DNA of 5,513 nt from Spirochaetaceae bacterium. Its GTDB lineage: Bacteria; Spirochaetota; Spirochaetia; Treponematales; Breznakiellaceae. The translations under genes were made by a program, and so were the position numbers. The DNA lies in the NCBI GenBank assembly GCA_031255655.1, contig JAIRSB010000196.1, forward strand, positions 1 to 5,513, written 5' to 3'. The notes below the pieces were generated by a model, which was not told the origin of the DNA, did not search any database, and saw only the letters and a list, made by a program, of their open reading frames with translations. The number at the start of each line of letters is the position of its first letter. Position 1 is the stretch's first letter. Positions 1 through 5,123 of the stretch are shown here, in pieces.

Positions 1-677
1 AGAGCGGCGTCAACAAGCATACTTTCCCGAACCTCGGTATGCGCTGGCTTATCCGTTCCACGCAGGCTTTCAGCGAAAGCGGCGTACAAACTGTCGACAC
101 GCTTAACTGACGCGGCGGAATTCATATCGTCAAGCGCGCCGCTAAGCGCGTACAGGCAAAAAGCCACGGGCAATAAAGCGGCTTCTGAAAGCGGGCCGTT
201 CTCACTTAGCAACAGGGCGGTCTGTTCAAGTTTTTCTGGCGCGGGCGGGACACCTGCGGCAATACCGGCCTCAACAGACAAAGCCGCTAGAACGGCTGAA
301 TGCGGGAATTTTTCAGCCGCGTTAAACGCCGCCGCGCGATAATCCTCACGGTATTCAGGATAGTTCCGCGCAAGTTTCCTGTAACGTTTCAAAAACAGGA
401 GGCGAGCTTCCGCGCCTGACGCGGACTTATCGAGTTCTTCCAGCAAATTCCCAATATGCGAATGATTGGGACTTGCACCGGACAAAGCTAAAACATCATC
501 AAAAAGACGCAGTTTTTGGTAAAAGTTAGACGGGCCTTCGTTCCTTTCCGTTTTGAATACGCTGTTTCGTGAGAATATAGACGTACCGACGCAGAGTCCG
601 CCGAAAATTAACAGTAAAAGACTTCCCGCTGCGCAGGCTATCTTTAAGACCGTTTTTCGTCTCGCTTCGTTTTTCAC
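1..677 (-). CDS. Membrane-anchored or exported protein of unknown function (N-terminal part; runs off left edge)
   Basis: The frame is open for 225 codons from a GTG at 677 to the window edge, so the C-terminus is missing. The only codon between this GTG and an in-frame TAA (681-683) is TTC, so GTG is the earliest possible start. The N-terminus has a basic stretch (KNEARRK) followed by a hydrophobic segment at about residues 10-32 rich in L, I, G and A. This is typical of an uncleaved signal anchor or a long signal peptide, so the rest probably lies outside the cytoplasm. Residues about 45-225 are Ala/Leu/Glu-rich and look all-helical, with repeated A-F-x-x-A-x-x-x-P patterns like TPR-type helical hairpins; I see no catalytic motif. 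It follows the XRE gene on the same strand with a 43-nt gap, so cotranscription is possible. There is no clear Shine-Dalgarno, and a possible -10 box sits right in front of the start. Reality of the gene is well supported; function is unknown. Confidence 0.8.
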   Translation of the reverse strand, partial: MKNEARRKTVLKIACAAGSLLLLIFGGLCVGTSIFSRNSVFKTERNEGPSNFYQKLRLFDDVLALSGASPNHSHIGNLLEELDKSASGAEARLLFLKRYRKLARNYPEYREDYRAAAFNAAEKFPHSAVLAALSVEAGIAAGVPPAPEKLEQTALLLSENGPLSEAALLPVAFCLYALSGALDDMNSAASVKRVDSLYAAFAESLRGTDKPAHTEVRESMLVDAA

Positions 678-683
678 GAATTA

Positions 684-712
684 AGTATATCGCTTTATCA
701 CGAAAATTTAAC
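684..712 (-). promoter_or_regulatory. Possible promoter giving a leaderless transcript for the gene at 1-677
   Basis: On the minus strand, TATACT (689-684) matches the -10 consensus at 5 of 6 positions. A weak -35-like GTTAAA (712-707) lies 17 bp upstream. The predicted start of transcription, about 7 nt downstream of the -10, falls on the GTG start at 677, and no ribosome binding site is visible. The -35 is poor, so this is tentative. Confidence 0.3.
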
Positions 713-720
713 TACTCATC

Positions 721-1053
721 TTATTCGTAGTGGCTGCGAAAATCTTCGACCGCTTTGATTAAAGATTCAATATGTTCTGGATACGGCGAGATATCCTTTT
801 CCAGAGCGGCTTCGTCCTCAATGAAAAAAGTGTGCGGCGATACACACAACGCTCTTGAAAGTTTTTCTATTGTGTCGAGGGAAACGCCGCGTTTTGCGTG
901 TTCTATGTCGTTTATAAAGTTATGCGTTATGCCGGACTCCAGCGCAAGTTCAATTTGAGAAAACTTTGCTTTTTCGCGGAGCCGTTTTAGATTCCTACCG
1001 AAAATTGTCCTTATTTGCCGTTTAGGCTGACCTTGCATTATATCTTCATTCAT
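721..1053 (-). CDS. XRE/Cro-CI family helix-turn-helix transcriptional regulator
   Basis: The 110-residue protein has a single XRE (HTH_3) domain at about residues 18-77. The helix-turn-helix is recognisable: a first helix of basic character (RNLKRLREKA), then the classic S-Q-x-E-L-A turn and the G-I-T-x-x-F-I-x-x-I-E recognition segment at about 41-51. The end of the domain carries the usual L-x-x-L-x-x-A-L-x-V-x-x-x-x-F pattern. The remaining ~30 residues are acidic and lack a second recognisable domain, so it is a stand-alone DNA-binding protein, presumably a dimeric regulator. ATG at 1053 is the longest start. A second ATG at codon 6 (1038-1036) is preceded by GAAG seven bases away and is a realistic alternative, because neither start has a strong ribosome binding site. 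It is isolated from ileS by the terminator at 1148-1170 and lies 43 nt upstream of the membrane-anchored gene, which it may regulate. Its GC content appears lower than that of ileS. The regulon is unknown. Confidence 0.87.
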   Translation of the reverse strand: MNEDIMQGQPKRQIRTIFGRNLKRLREKAKFSQIELALESGITHNFINDIEHAKRGVSLDTIEKLSRALCVSPHTFFIEDEAALEKDISPYPEHIESLIKAVEDFRSHYE

Positions 1054-1064
1054 GCTTAAGCTAA

Positions 1065-1079
1065 AAACTAAACAAGTTT
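1065..1079. promoter_or_regulatory. Candidate operator dyad upstream of the XRE gene
   Basis: AAACT-N5-AGTTT is a perfect 5-bp inverted repeat lying 11 bp upstream of the first ATG of the regulator. It overlaps a second short dyad, AAAC-AA-GTTT (1070-1079). An 8-bp palindrome GCTTAAGC (1054-1061) directly abuts the start codon. Small Cro/CI proteins often bind such dyads to repress themselves. In AT-rich DNA short dyads also arise by chance, and I see no good -35/-10 pair to anchor it. Confidence 0.25.
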
Positions 1080-1147
1080 CAAAATCAGCACAAATAGCCG
1101 TCAGCGATAAGGTATTAGCTTTCAGCGTAGACGTGAAAACGACAAAT

Positions 1148-1170
1148 AACCGCCCGTCCAGCGGGCGGTT
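1148..1170 (-). terminator. ileS: Intrinsic terminator downstream of ileS
   Basis: AACCGCCCG (1148-1156) and CGGGCGGTT (1162-1170) form a perfect 9-bp GC-rich stem around a 5-nt loop. It starts 11 nt after the ileS stop codon. On the minus strand the stem runs into TTATTTGT, a moderate U-tract. On the plus strand it runs into TT after the stem's own TT, so weak bidirectional activity is possible. It should stop ileS transcription before the XRE gene. Confidence 0.82.
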
Positions 1171-1180
1171 TTAAGCAAAT

Positions 1181-4100
1181 CTACTCCTTTTCTATACGTA
1201 TCACCCATGTTTCACCGCCGCTTTCAATCGCGGACCAAGCGCCGTCGTCCGAAGCAGGCTTTTCATCTGTCCAATCAGCTGAAACGGCCAAAAGCTCGGA
1301 GCTTATGTAAAGCGAATGCGTTTCCCACGCCTCTTTGAGACGCGGCGCGCCGGAAAGATGCAGGCGGACGCGGTCGCTTACCTCAAATCCGCTTTCCTTT
1401 CTAAGGTTCTGAGCCCCCCGTACAAGGTCTCGCGCCATGCCTTCCATGGCAAGCTCCTCGCTGATTTCCGTGTCCAGCGCGACGGTTAGGCTTCCCTCGT
1501 TAATGACCTTAAGTCCGGTCTTTTCTATGCGCTTTACATCAAGTTTTTCGATGGAAAGCTCTATTGTTCGCCCTCCGGCTTCTATCGACAGCGCGGCGCC
1601 CTCTATGACAGACTGAATCTCGGAACGACTAAGACTCTCAATTTCTTCGGCGGCAGCCTTCATGTCCTTTCCCAGTTCTTTACCAAGTACACGGAAATTC
1701 GCCTTTGCCTGATACTCGACAAGGTCTTCCTCTTTGTCGCTCCAGACAACTGTTTTTACGTTAAGCTCCTCACGGATAATGTCTTCCATTTCCAGCAGCG
1801 CGGATTTTTCGGAATTGTCGCGTGTTACCAGACTCACCATACGCAGCGGCTGCCGGTTTTTGATGTTATATGCGGAGCGCAGGGCGCGCCCAAGCGTTAC
1901 GGCGCGCCGGACGCAGGACATCTTAAACTCAAGCCCGCGGTCGAAGCGGTCTTCACGCGGGACAGGCCAATCGGCAAGATGAACGGAAACAGGGTCTTCC
2001 GGGCGGCGCAGATTTTGCCATATTGTCTCGGCAATGAAGGGCGTGAACGGTGCGATGATTTTTACAAGCGTTAAAATAGCTTCAAACAGGGCAGCGTAGG
2101 CCTCGTTCTTATCGCTGTCCGCGCCGTCTTGTGCCGCCCGCCAGAAACGGCGGCGCGAACGTCGGATGTACCAGTTGTTCAGCAGGTCAATAAAACCGAC
2201 TATCGGGTCAATGGCACGGGAGAGATCGTATGAATCTAGCGCGCCGCCAACCCGCGTTATCAGTGTTTGCGATTCGGATAAAATCCATTTATCAAGCGGA
2301 TTGAAGGGAACATCCGGCGGAGCAGCGGGCGTTACGCCGTCTATGTTCGCGTAAGTGACAAAAAAGCTGTAGGCGTTCCAGAGTGGCAGTATGATGCTTT
2401 TCAAGGCCTCGCGGACGCCTTCGTCGCTGTAGCGCAAGTCATCAGCCTTGACCACGGCGGAATGTACGAGGAATAGGCGGAGAGCGTCCGCCCCGAACAT
2501 ATTTACCGCGTCCATGGGGTCGGTGTAGTTTTTAAGGCTCTTGCTCATCTTTTTTCCGTCGCTTGCCAACACGAGGCCGGAAACCACGCAGTTTTTGAAA
2601 GCAGGGCGTTTAAACAGAGCGGCGGCTAGGACTGTAAGCGTATAAAACCAACCCCTCGTCTGGTCTAATCCCTCATTAATAAAATCCGCCGGAAAATGAG
2701 ATTCAAAAAATTCCTTGTTCTCGAAAGGGTAATGATTCTGCGCGTAAGGCATGGAACCGGATTCGAACCAGCAGTCTAGGACTTCGCTGACGCGCCGCGC
2801 CGTACCACCGCACTCACAGGGTATTGTTATTTCATCAACAAAATGCTTGTGGAGATCTTTCGGCTCTTTGCCAGACAGCTCTTTAAGTTCCGCGATGCCG
2901 CCCACGCATATTACTTTGCCGCAGTCCGGGCATTTCCAAATGGGCAGCGGGTTGCCCCAGTATCTGTTGCGGCTTATCGCCCAATCCCGCGCTCCTTCCA
3001 GCCATTTGCCGAAACGTCCGTGTTTGATATGGGCCGGAACCCAGTTTATTTCCTCGTTTGCCGTAAGCATATCTTTCTTAATTTTCTGCACATCCACGAA
3101 CCACGAGCTAACCGCCCGGTATATCAAAGGATGTCCGCAACGCCAGCAGTGCGGGTAGGCGTGGAATATTTGAGCGCGTTTAAGTAAGCGGTTCTCTTGT
3201 TTCAGTCTTTCTATGATGTCTTTGTCGCAATCTTTCACGAAGCGTCCGGCGTAATCAGGAACTTCCGCCGTAAATTTGCATTCCGCGTCTACCGGGCAGA
3301 CTACGGGTACGCCTGAGCCGCGCAAAACCCGCTGATCGTCCTCGCCGAAGCCGGGCGCTGTGTGTACTATTCCTGTGCCGTCTTCTGTCGAAACAAAATC
3401 GCCGGTATAAGAGCGGAAAGCATTGTGTTCGCGGGCTGCGGCAAAGTACGGGAAAAGCGGTTCGTACTCCACGCCGGCAAGGGACGCGCCTTTCGTCCGC
3501 CAAATTATTTTATATTCGCCTTCTTTGTAGTAGGCCGAAAGCCGCGCTTCCGCGAGTATGTAATGTTCGCCGCTTGCCGTGTCCTCTATTAGTACGTAGT
3601 CAATTTCCGGCCCCAATGTAAGCGCCATGTTCGAAGGCAGTGTCCATGGGGTCGTAGTCCACGCCAGAAAGTAAGAGCCGGGCGGGATGTCAACATCAGC
3701 GCCCGCATTCGCAAATGAGGATGCAGGCTTACTTCCCTCTCTGATTTTGAAGCGGACTGTAATTGCCGGGTCGTGTACATCTTTGTAGCCGCCCATGTTC
3801 AATTCATGGTTCGAAAGCACAGTGGCGCAGCGCGGGCAGTACGGCAATATGTAGTATCCTTCATACAGGAGACCGCGTTCAAAAAGTGTTTTTACGACAA
3901 ACCAAATGGATTCCATATAGGGCGCGTCCATCGTCTTATAATCGTTGTCGAAGTCCACCCAACGCCCCAGTCTGCTGATGATGCGCCGCCATTCGGAGAC
4001 ATAGCGGAGTACAGAGGCGCGGCACGCTTCGTTGAAGCGTGCCGCGCCGTAGCGTTCGATGTCTGTTTTGGAGTTCAATCCTAACTCTTTTTCGATTAAG

Positions 4101-4399
4101 TTCTCTACAGGAAGTCCGTGGCAGTCCCACCCGAAGCGGCGTTCGATGTGCTTGCCTTTCATGGTTTGATAACGCGGGATAATGTCTTTTATCGTGTTCG
4201 GTACGAAATGCCCAAAATGCGGCAGTCCTGTGGCAAAGGGAGGACCGTCGTAAAACACGAATTCGTTCGCGTTTTGTCCCGCGACGTCTACTTTTCGTTG
4301 GGCTATCGATCTTTTTAATATATCATTTTTTTCCCAAAACTCAAGGATTTTTTCTTCCTCTTTCGGGAAATTTACTTTCTGGTCTATCGGCTTATACAC
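1181..4399 (-). CDS. ileS: Isoleucyl-tRNA synthetase, type 2 (eukaryote-like), complete
   Basis: IleRS is a cytoplasmic class I aminoacyl-tRNA synthetase that charges tRNA-Ile with isoleucine and hydrolyses mischarged valine. Numbered from the GTG at 4399 (1072 residues), the HIGH motif is HFGH at 61-64 and the KMSKS loop is at 617-621. The CP1 editing domain shows the threonine-rich TTTPWTLPSN at 248-257 and GTGIVHTAPGFGEDD at 341-355, so editing residues look intact. Cysteine pairs CPRC (188-191), CWRC (418-421), CPDC (490-493) and CEC (528-530) suggest zinc knuckles. The anticodon-binding helices follow (NWYIRRSRRRFW, about 742-753), and the last ~150 residues match the C-terminal extension (DUF5915-like) of type 2 enzymes. 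The length is normal for the eukaryote-like class found in spirochaetes; classical bacterial type 1 enzymes are about 930 residues. An in-frame TTG at 4411 would add four residues, but it overlaps the GGAGG and has no site of its own; the GTG has GGAGG at ideal spacing. The HxGH order is the normal one, not the swapped variant reported for hyper-mupirocin-resistant type 2 enzymes. It appears monocistronic. Confidence 0.97.
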   Translation of the reverse strand: MYKPIDQKVNFPKEEEKILEFWEKNDILKRSIAQRKVDVAGQNANEFVFYDGPPFATGLPHFGHFVPNTIKDIIPRYQTMKGKHIERRFGWDCHGLPVENLIEKELGLNSKTDIERYGAARFNEACRASVLRYVSEWRRIISRLGRWVDFDNDYKTMDAPYMESIWFVVKTLFERGLLYEGYYILPYCPRCATVLSNHELNMGGYKDVHDPAITVRFKIREGSKPASSFANAGADVDIPPGSYFLAWTTTPWTLPSNMALTLGPEIDYVLIEDTASGEHYILAEARLSAYYKEGEYKIIWRTKGASLAGVEYEPLFPYFAAAREHNAFRSYTGDFVSTEDGTGIVHTAPGFGEDDQRVLRGSGVPVVCPVDAECKFTAEVPDYAGRFVKDCDKDIIERLKQENRLLKRAQIFHAYPHCWRCGHPLIYRAVSSWFVDVQKIKKDMLTANEEINWVPAHIKHGRFGKWLEGARDWAISRNRYWGNPLPIWKCPDCGKVICVGGIAELKELSGKEPKDLHKHFVDEITIPCECGGTARRVSEVLDCWFESGSMPYAQNHYPFENKEFFESHFPADFINEGLDQTRGWFYTLTVLAAALFKRPAFKNCVVSGLVLASDGKKMSKSLKNYTDPMDAVNMFGADALRLFLVHSAVVKADDLRYSDEGVREALKSIILPLWNAYSFFVTYANIDGVTPAAPPDVPFNPLDKWILSESQTLITRVGGALDSYDLSRAIDPIVGFIDLLNNWYIRRSRRRFWRAAQDGADSDKNEAYAALFEAILTLVKIIAPFTPFIAETIWQNLRRPEDPVSVHLADWPVPREDRFDRGLEFKMSCVRRAVTLGRALRSAYNIKNRQPLRMVSLVTRDNSEKSALLEMEDIIREELNVKTVVWSDKEEDLVEYQAKANFRVLGKELGKDMKAAAEEIESLSRSEIQSVIEGAALSIEAGGRTIELSIEKLDVKRIEKTGLKVINEGSLTVALDTEISEELAMEGMARDLVRGAQNLRKESGFEVSDRVRLHLSGAPRLKEAWETHSLYISSELLAVSADWTDEKPASDDGAWSAIESGGETWVIRIEKE

Positions 4400-4404
4400 G
4401 AAAT

Positions 4405-4409
4405 CCTCC
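4405..4409 (-). promoter_or_regulatory. ileS: Ribosome binding site that decides the ileS start
   Basis: GGAGG on the minus strand lies 5 nt upstream of the GTG at 4399-4397. The alternative TTG (4411-4409) overlaps the first G of this motif and has only CAATACAAT-type sequence upstream, so the site favours initiation at GTG and a YKPIDQK N-terminus after the initiator Met. Confidence 0.87.
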
Positions 4410-4523
4410 AAATTGTATTGAGTTTAGCGTATTTGCGGGAAAAATGGAATATGTCGTGCCATCCGTAGAATTTCACTGACAAATAAATATCCCCGTTTTG
4501 TGAAGATGGTGCCCGGCGGGAGA

Positions 4524-4568
4524 TAAAAAGAAACCCCCCGGGAAAAGGAGGTGATGAAACCCGGGGGG
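4524..4568 (-). terminator. Strong intrinsic terminator between the promoter and ileS
   Basis: CCCCCCGGG (plus 4534-4542) and CCCGGGGGG (4560-4568) form a perfect 9-bp all-G/C stem. Read on the minus strand, the stem is followed by TTTCTTTTTAT. The tail exists only on the minus strand; on the plus strand CAGTC follows. The unusually large loop (17 nt, 4543-4559) carries the anti-Shine-Dalgarno sequence. Confidence 0.85.
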
Positions 4569-4606
4569 CAGTCTGCAACGCGGCATAGGCTACGTTACAG
4601 TGTTAT
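4524..4606 (-). ncRNA. Candidate ~83-nt small RNA (or ileS leader attenuator) with an exposed anti-Shine-Dalgarno loop
   Basis: A strong promoter (4613-4642) predicts transcription from about 4606, and an intrinsic terminator ends it near 4524. Between them the RNA can fold into two stem-loops. SL1 (4598-4575) has 10-nt arms with a CUAU loop, seven Watson-Crick pairs, two G-U wobbles and one A-C mismatch. A 6-nt linker leads to SL2 (4568-4534), a perfect 9-bp G/C stem with a 17-nt loop. The loop contains AUCACCUCCUUU, identical to the conserved 3' tail of bacterial 16S rRNA. No ribosome binding site or plausible reading frame was found in this span. Because ileS lies about 125 nt downstream on the same strand, the unit may be an attenuator, a free-standing sRNA, or both. 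Known sRNAs of several bacteria use C-rich loops to occupy Shine-Dalgarno sites, which is the most natural guess here. The family is not recognised. Confidence 0.55.
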
Positions 4607-4612
4607 AAAATA

Positions 4613-4642
4613 AATATACCAGCAAAATCTTTTACTTGTCAA
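4613..4642 (-). promoter_or_regulatory. Sigma-70-type extended -10 promoter for the candidate sRNA / ileS leader
   Basis: On the minus strand there is a perfect -35 TTGACA (4642-4637), an 18-bp spacer, and TATATT (4618-4613; 5 of 6 matches to TATAAT) preceded by the extended -10 TG (TGG-TATATT). Predicted start of transcription is an A at about 4606. It is the best-looking promoter in the window and the only convincing one upstream of ileS. Confidence 0.8.
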
Positions 4643-4659
4643 TCGTTCGCGAGGGGATG

Positions 4660-4680
4660 CAGCAATTCTCATTTTAGAAA
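4660..4680 (+). repeat. Element end, copy A
   Basis: The 21-bp sequence begins CAGCAATTCTC and ends TTTTAGAAA. It is identical to the first 21 bp of copy C (5484-5504) and then diverges (AACAACACC). The outer tip faces left; the element extends to the right. Confidence 0.85.
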
Positions 4681-4781
4681 AACAACACCTTAAAACAATG
4701 AAATACAGATGAAATATGTATAAAATAGTAGACAATACTTAAGATAAAATCGGTCATATAGCTATTTTCGGGCTTTCTTCA

Positions 4782-4811
4782 TGTAAAAAATTTCCAAAAT
4801 GAGAATTGCTG
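4782..4811 (-). repeat. Element end, copy B
   Basis: On the minus strand these 30 bp match copy C (5484-5513) at 29 positions; the single difference is G for A at position 17. The outer tip faces right; the element extends to the left, pairing with copy A. Confidence 0.87.
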
Positions 4812-4815
4812 GCAT

Positions 4816-4924
4816 CGGACTGAAGTCCGGTGGATACTGTTGTAATAGACATCAACACGCATAAACACCGCACCCCCTGGTTGGAATGGAATATCAAACC
4901 CCTCCGCGCCTTCCGGTCGGGAAT
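4816..4924 (-). pseudogene. Relic of an IS3-family transposase (OrfB, integrase core fragment)
   Basis: Minus-strand translation from 4924 gives RKARRGLIFHSNQGVRC, very close to the hallmark GLIFHSDRGSQY around the second catalytic Asp of IS3-group DDE transposases. The Asp is replaced by Asn (AAC, 4882-4880). After a frame change the next expected motif, YAC, is at 4863-4855 and is followed at once by a stop, then by LLQQYPP as in the family. Upstream sequence on the right is AT-rich and does not resemble the rest of a transposase, and the left side ends at element copy B. Only about 110 bp survive: an inactivated fragment, apparently interrupted by the MITE-like element. The call rests on motif memory, not on an alignment. 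Confidence 0.55.
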
Positions 4925-4931
4925 AAGATAA

Positions 4932-4970
4932 TATGTATATAAGTTATTATTATATAATGATATATACATA
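4932..4970. repeat. AT-rich palindrome
   Basis: TATGTATATA (4932-4941) and TATATACATA (4961-4970) are perfect 10-bp inverted arms around 19 nt, which themselves contain the self-complementary ATTATATAAT (4949-4958). It lies between the IS3 relic and the antitoxin gene and could extrude as a cruciform or bind a protein. It overlaps a weak minus-strand promoter-like pair (TAGACA at 4990-4985, TATATA at 4966-4961). Low-complexity AT sequence makes chance origin possible. Between 4971 and 5041 I see nothing else. Confidence 0.5.
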
Positions 4971-5041
4971 AACATTCCGGCTATTGTCTACAGTAAATCT
5001 ACAATTCACCCGCGCTGTTCATCCGCGCCATTCCTGTATGC

Positions 5042-5069
5042 TTGACTGTAACGTCCGGCAACCGATAAT
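5042..5069 (+). promoter_or_regulatory. Promoter of the Panacea-domain gene
   Basis: TTGACT (5042-5047; 5 of 6) and GATAAT (5064-5069; 5 of 6) are separated by 16 bp. Predicted transcription start is about 5076, giving a ~48-nt leader to the ATG at 5124. The gene therefore has its own promoter and does not depend on an upstream gene. Confidence 0.65.
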
Positions 5070-5081
5070 GTTATCTATGGA

Positions 5082-5098
5082 GTAGGACATTCTCCTAC
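5082..5098. promoter_or_regulatory. Perfect dyad just downstream of the predicted transcription start
   Basis: GTAGGA (5082-5087) and TCCTAC (5093-5098) are perfect arms around a 5-nt centre. The dyad starts about 6 nt after the predicted start of transcription and ends 14 nt before the GGAGG ribosome binding site. It could be a repressor operator, as in self-regulated toxin-antitoxin loci, or a 5' hairpin in the mRNA. The Panacea protein itself has no visible DNA-binding domain. Confidence 0.45.
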
Positions 5099-5123
5099 GA
5101 TACGGCTGTTTTGGAGGGCAAAA

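Larger units (their letters stand above)
4660..4811. mobile_element. 152-bp MITE-like element with inverted ends
   Basis: The left end CAGCAATTCTCATTTTAGAAA (21 bp, 4660-4680) and the right end (4791-4811, reverse complement) are inverted copies with one mismatch. The interior is AT-rich and non-coding. The right end matches 29 of 30 bp to the sequence at 5484-5513, while the left end matches it for 21 bp only. This is what is expected if left and right are the two different ends of one insertion-sequence family. Reading inward from the right end, ATG AAG AAA GCC CGA AAA is followed by a stop, which may be the remnant of a transposase start. No target-site duplication is evident (GGGATG versus GCATCG), so the element may be old or the product of an internal deletion. 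The family is not assigned. Confidence 0.6.

Noticed and set aside
2751..3187. Two overlapping plus-strand reading frames of 114-135 codons opposite ileS
   Set aside because: They lie entirely antisense to the conserved core of ileS, have no recognisable domain, and are explained by the codon bias of ileS.
4384..4590. Leader peptide or short ORF ahead of ileS on the minus strand
   Set aside because: Frames from the ATG near 4587 or the TTG at 4578 lack a ribosome binding site, are not enriched in Ile codons and run through the G/C-rich terminator stem.
4400..4606. T-box riboswitch upstream of ileS
   Set aside because: GGATGGCAC resembles the T-box core UGGNACC only loosely, it lies after the terminator instead of before it, and there is no specifier stem arrangement.
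4555..4614. Plus-strand 19-codon frame (ATG AAA CCC GGG ...) with AAGGAGGTG in front
   Set aside because: The Shine-Dalgarno is only 2 nt from the ATG and both lie in the minus-strand terminator loop and stem. The SD-like sequence is better explained as the complement of the anti-SD loop.
4655..4816. GATG / CATC flanking the MITE-like element as a target-site duplication
   Set aside because: The flanks are inverted relative to each other, not direct repeats, so they cannot be a normal duplication.
4816..4829. CGGACT-GA-AGTCCG perfect dyad as an operator or terminator
   Set aside because: It sits in the IS3 relic at the junction with the element, the two-base loop is too small for an RNA hairpin, and there is no U-tract.
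4779..4862. Minus-strand 27-codon frame starting ATG CGT GTT GAT with a G-rich sequence upstream
   Set aside because: The apparent ribosome binding site is the codons for NQGVR of the IS3 relic, and the frame ends inside element copy B.
4754..4975. Minus-strand frame of 73 codons as an intact gene
   Set aside because: It starts in the AT-rich palindrome, crosses the IS3 relic and enters the MITE-like element. Only the middle section resembles a protein, so it is a chance fusion.
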